The notes under the pieces: model-generated
Told to the model about the DNA's origin: nothing
Seen by the model: only the letters and a program-made list of their open reading frames with translations
Databases searched by the model: none
Program-made: the position numbers and the translations under genes
DNA from: Candidatus Thorarchaeota archaeon
GTDB taxonomy: Archaea > Asgardarchaeota > Thorarchaeia > Thorarchaeales > Thorarchaeaceae
NCBI GenBank assembly: GCA_030642465.1
Contig: DAOWNS010000112.1
Span: forward strand, 1-6,253
Length of the DNA: 6,253 bases
Direction of reading: 5' to 3'
Shown here: positions 5,510 through 6,253 of the stretch, in pieces
Numbering within the stretch: position 1 is the first letter of the stretch
Layout of the letters: each line of letters starts with the position of its first letter

Positions 5510-6253
5510 CTATCGGGTTTCTGCTGCGATGCTTGCAGCGATTGCAGTCGGATCATCAGACTCCACAATCGACCTCGCGACAACGACGTAGGATGCCCCG
5601 GCCTCGATTGCTTCCCGTGCGCCGCCACCCTGCGCGCCAATACCTGGACTTATGATTGGAATGGTAGAGCCAAGCACACTCCTAACCTCAGCTATCTTTT
5701 CAGGATATGTTGCGCCCACAATAACGCCATCGGCTTGCCATTTTTTGGCGCGCTGTGCAAAAGCCATGTATAGCGGCTCGCGCGCCTTCTTTTTCCGCTC
5801 GGTGGTCACGTACAGCCCGTAGCCCTCATCAGCTGCAGGATGCGACATGTAGCAGAGCGTTATGACACCTCTATCTTGGCTCCTGGCCATCTCGAAAACT
5901 GAGTCAAGCCCGCCCTCCCAGCCGACAAGTGGATTCACTATCACTGCATCGAACCCGGCCTCAAAGTAGTAGCGAGCAATCCACGAGTTCGTGTTGCCAA
6001 TATCGTTTATCTTGCAGTCCATTATGGCAGTTAAGCCCTGGTCATGAATGGCGTCAATAATCTTCGGAATTCCATCGAACACGCCTAGAGGAAGGACCAA
6101 TTGTCGATTGAACTTGAAGGCAACTGCATGCTCCGCAGTCAGTGATACGATTCGCAACGCCTCTTTCTCAAGGCGACCCTTATCGGCCTTGCGCTTGATT
6201 GCCATATCTGCTGTCAGGTCAAGTCCAACTATCAACCGACTCTTCCGAAGATA
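5510..6253 (-). CDS. pyrF: Orotidine-5'-phosphate decarboxylase, N-terminus cut by the window edge
   Basis: This enzyme converts OMP to UMP with release of CO2, the last step of de novo pyrimidine synthesis, as a TIM-barrel dimer in the cytoplasm. Numbered from the TTG at 6235, the visible landmarks are IVGLD (2-6, first strand and substrate Asp), K41 in AFKFN, the catalytic Asp-Lys-x-x-Asp array DCKINDIGNT (D73, K75, D78), the phosphate loop SPGIGAQGG (196-204), and the phosphate-binding Arg in VVARSI (R221). All catalytic residues are intact. The frame stays open past the TTG to the right edge, reading Y-L-R-K-S-R before IVGLD. Since KSRLIVGLD is a usual internal lead-in to the first strand, the true start probably lies outside the window. 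The TAG stop is at 5510-5512. Its sequence looks archaeal. Confidence 0.95.
   Translation of the reverse strand, partial: YLRKSRLIVGLDLTADMAIKRKADKGRLEKEALRIVSLTAEHAVAFKFNRQLVLPLGVFDGIPKIIDAIHDQGLTAIMDCKINDIGNTNSWIARYYFEAGFDAVIVNPLVGWEGGLDSVFEMARSQDRGVITLCYMSHPAADEGYGLYVTTERKKKAREPLYMAFAQRAKKWQADGVIVGATYPEKIAEVRSVLGSTIPIISPGIGAQGGGAREAIEAGASYVVVARSIVESDDPTAIAASIAAETR

Noticed and set aside
5351..5773. 140-codon open frame on + opposite pyrF
   Set aside because: It covers the pyrF 3' coding region and the TGTACA region, has a Cys-rich low-likelihood composition and no recognisable motif. pyrF on the other strand is certain.
1..6253. tRNA, rRNA, CRISPR repeats, insertion sequences or attachment sites
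   Set aside because: Reading both strands gave no cloverleaf, no regularly spaced long repeats, no transposase motifs and no terminal inverted repeats. The window is nearly filled by ordinary genes.

Overview
The window reads like chromosomal DNA of an archaeon. The grounds are an archaeal-looking pyrF, an ARO8-type aminotransferase, a BRE/TATA-like promoter, tandem TGTACA boxes of the kind described for the archaeal regulator TrpY, and strong GGTGA/GGAG ribosome binding sites used with TTG or GTG starts. The truncated first gene ends in a proline/glycine-rich, actin-regulator-like tail. That tail makes me lean to an Asgard (Thorarchaeota-like) lineage, but this is a guess: there is no rRNA or ribosomal marker here, and a bacterial host is not strictly excluded.

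Layout, left to right: (1) the last 100 codons of a coiled-coil protein on + (2-304), with an Ala/Pro linker and a GGGGGLM...LLAARRRK tail resembling the F-actin-binding motif of Ena/VASP; (2) a PIG-L/LmbE-family deacetylase on - (stop at 323), called bshB; (3) diverging from it on +, a GT4 glycosyltransferase recognisable as BshA (1096-2271); (4) 14 bp downstream, a 571-residue BshC-family cysteine-adding enzyme (2286-4001) carrying an embedded four-cysteine zinc-ribbon-like module; (5) converging on it with a 5-bp gap, a PLP fold-type I aminotransferase on - (stop at 4007); (6) a 213-228 bp regulatory gap (to about 5509) with two copies of TGTACA-N4-TGTAC(A) flanking a BRE/TATA-like element; (7) pyrF (orotidine-5'-phosphate decarboxylase) on -, running off the right edge.

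The central story is items 2-4, which together look like a complete bacillithiol-type thiol pathway. BshA would join GlcNAc to L-malate, BshB would remove the N-acetyl group, and BshC would add cysteine to give Cys-GlcN-malate. Bacillithiol is a thiol of Firmicutes, Bacteroidetes, Deinococcus and some other bacteria, so a full set in an archaeal setting would be notable. The altered BshC (zinc module, changed signature motifs) could mean a variant product or mechanism. The aminotransferase and pyrF are ordinary metabolic neighbours with no evident link to thiol synthesis. The aminotransferase has its own operator-rich promoter, which suggests control by aromatic amino acid supply.
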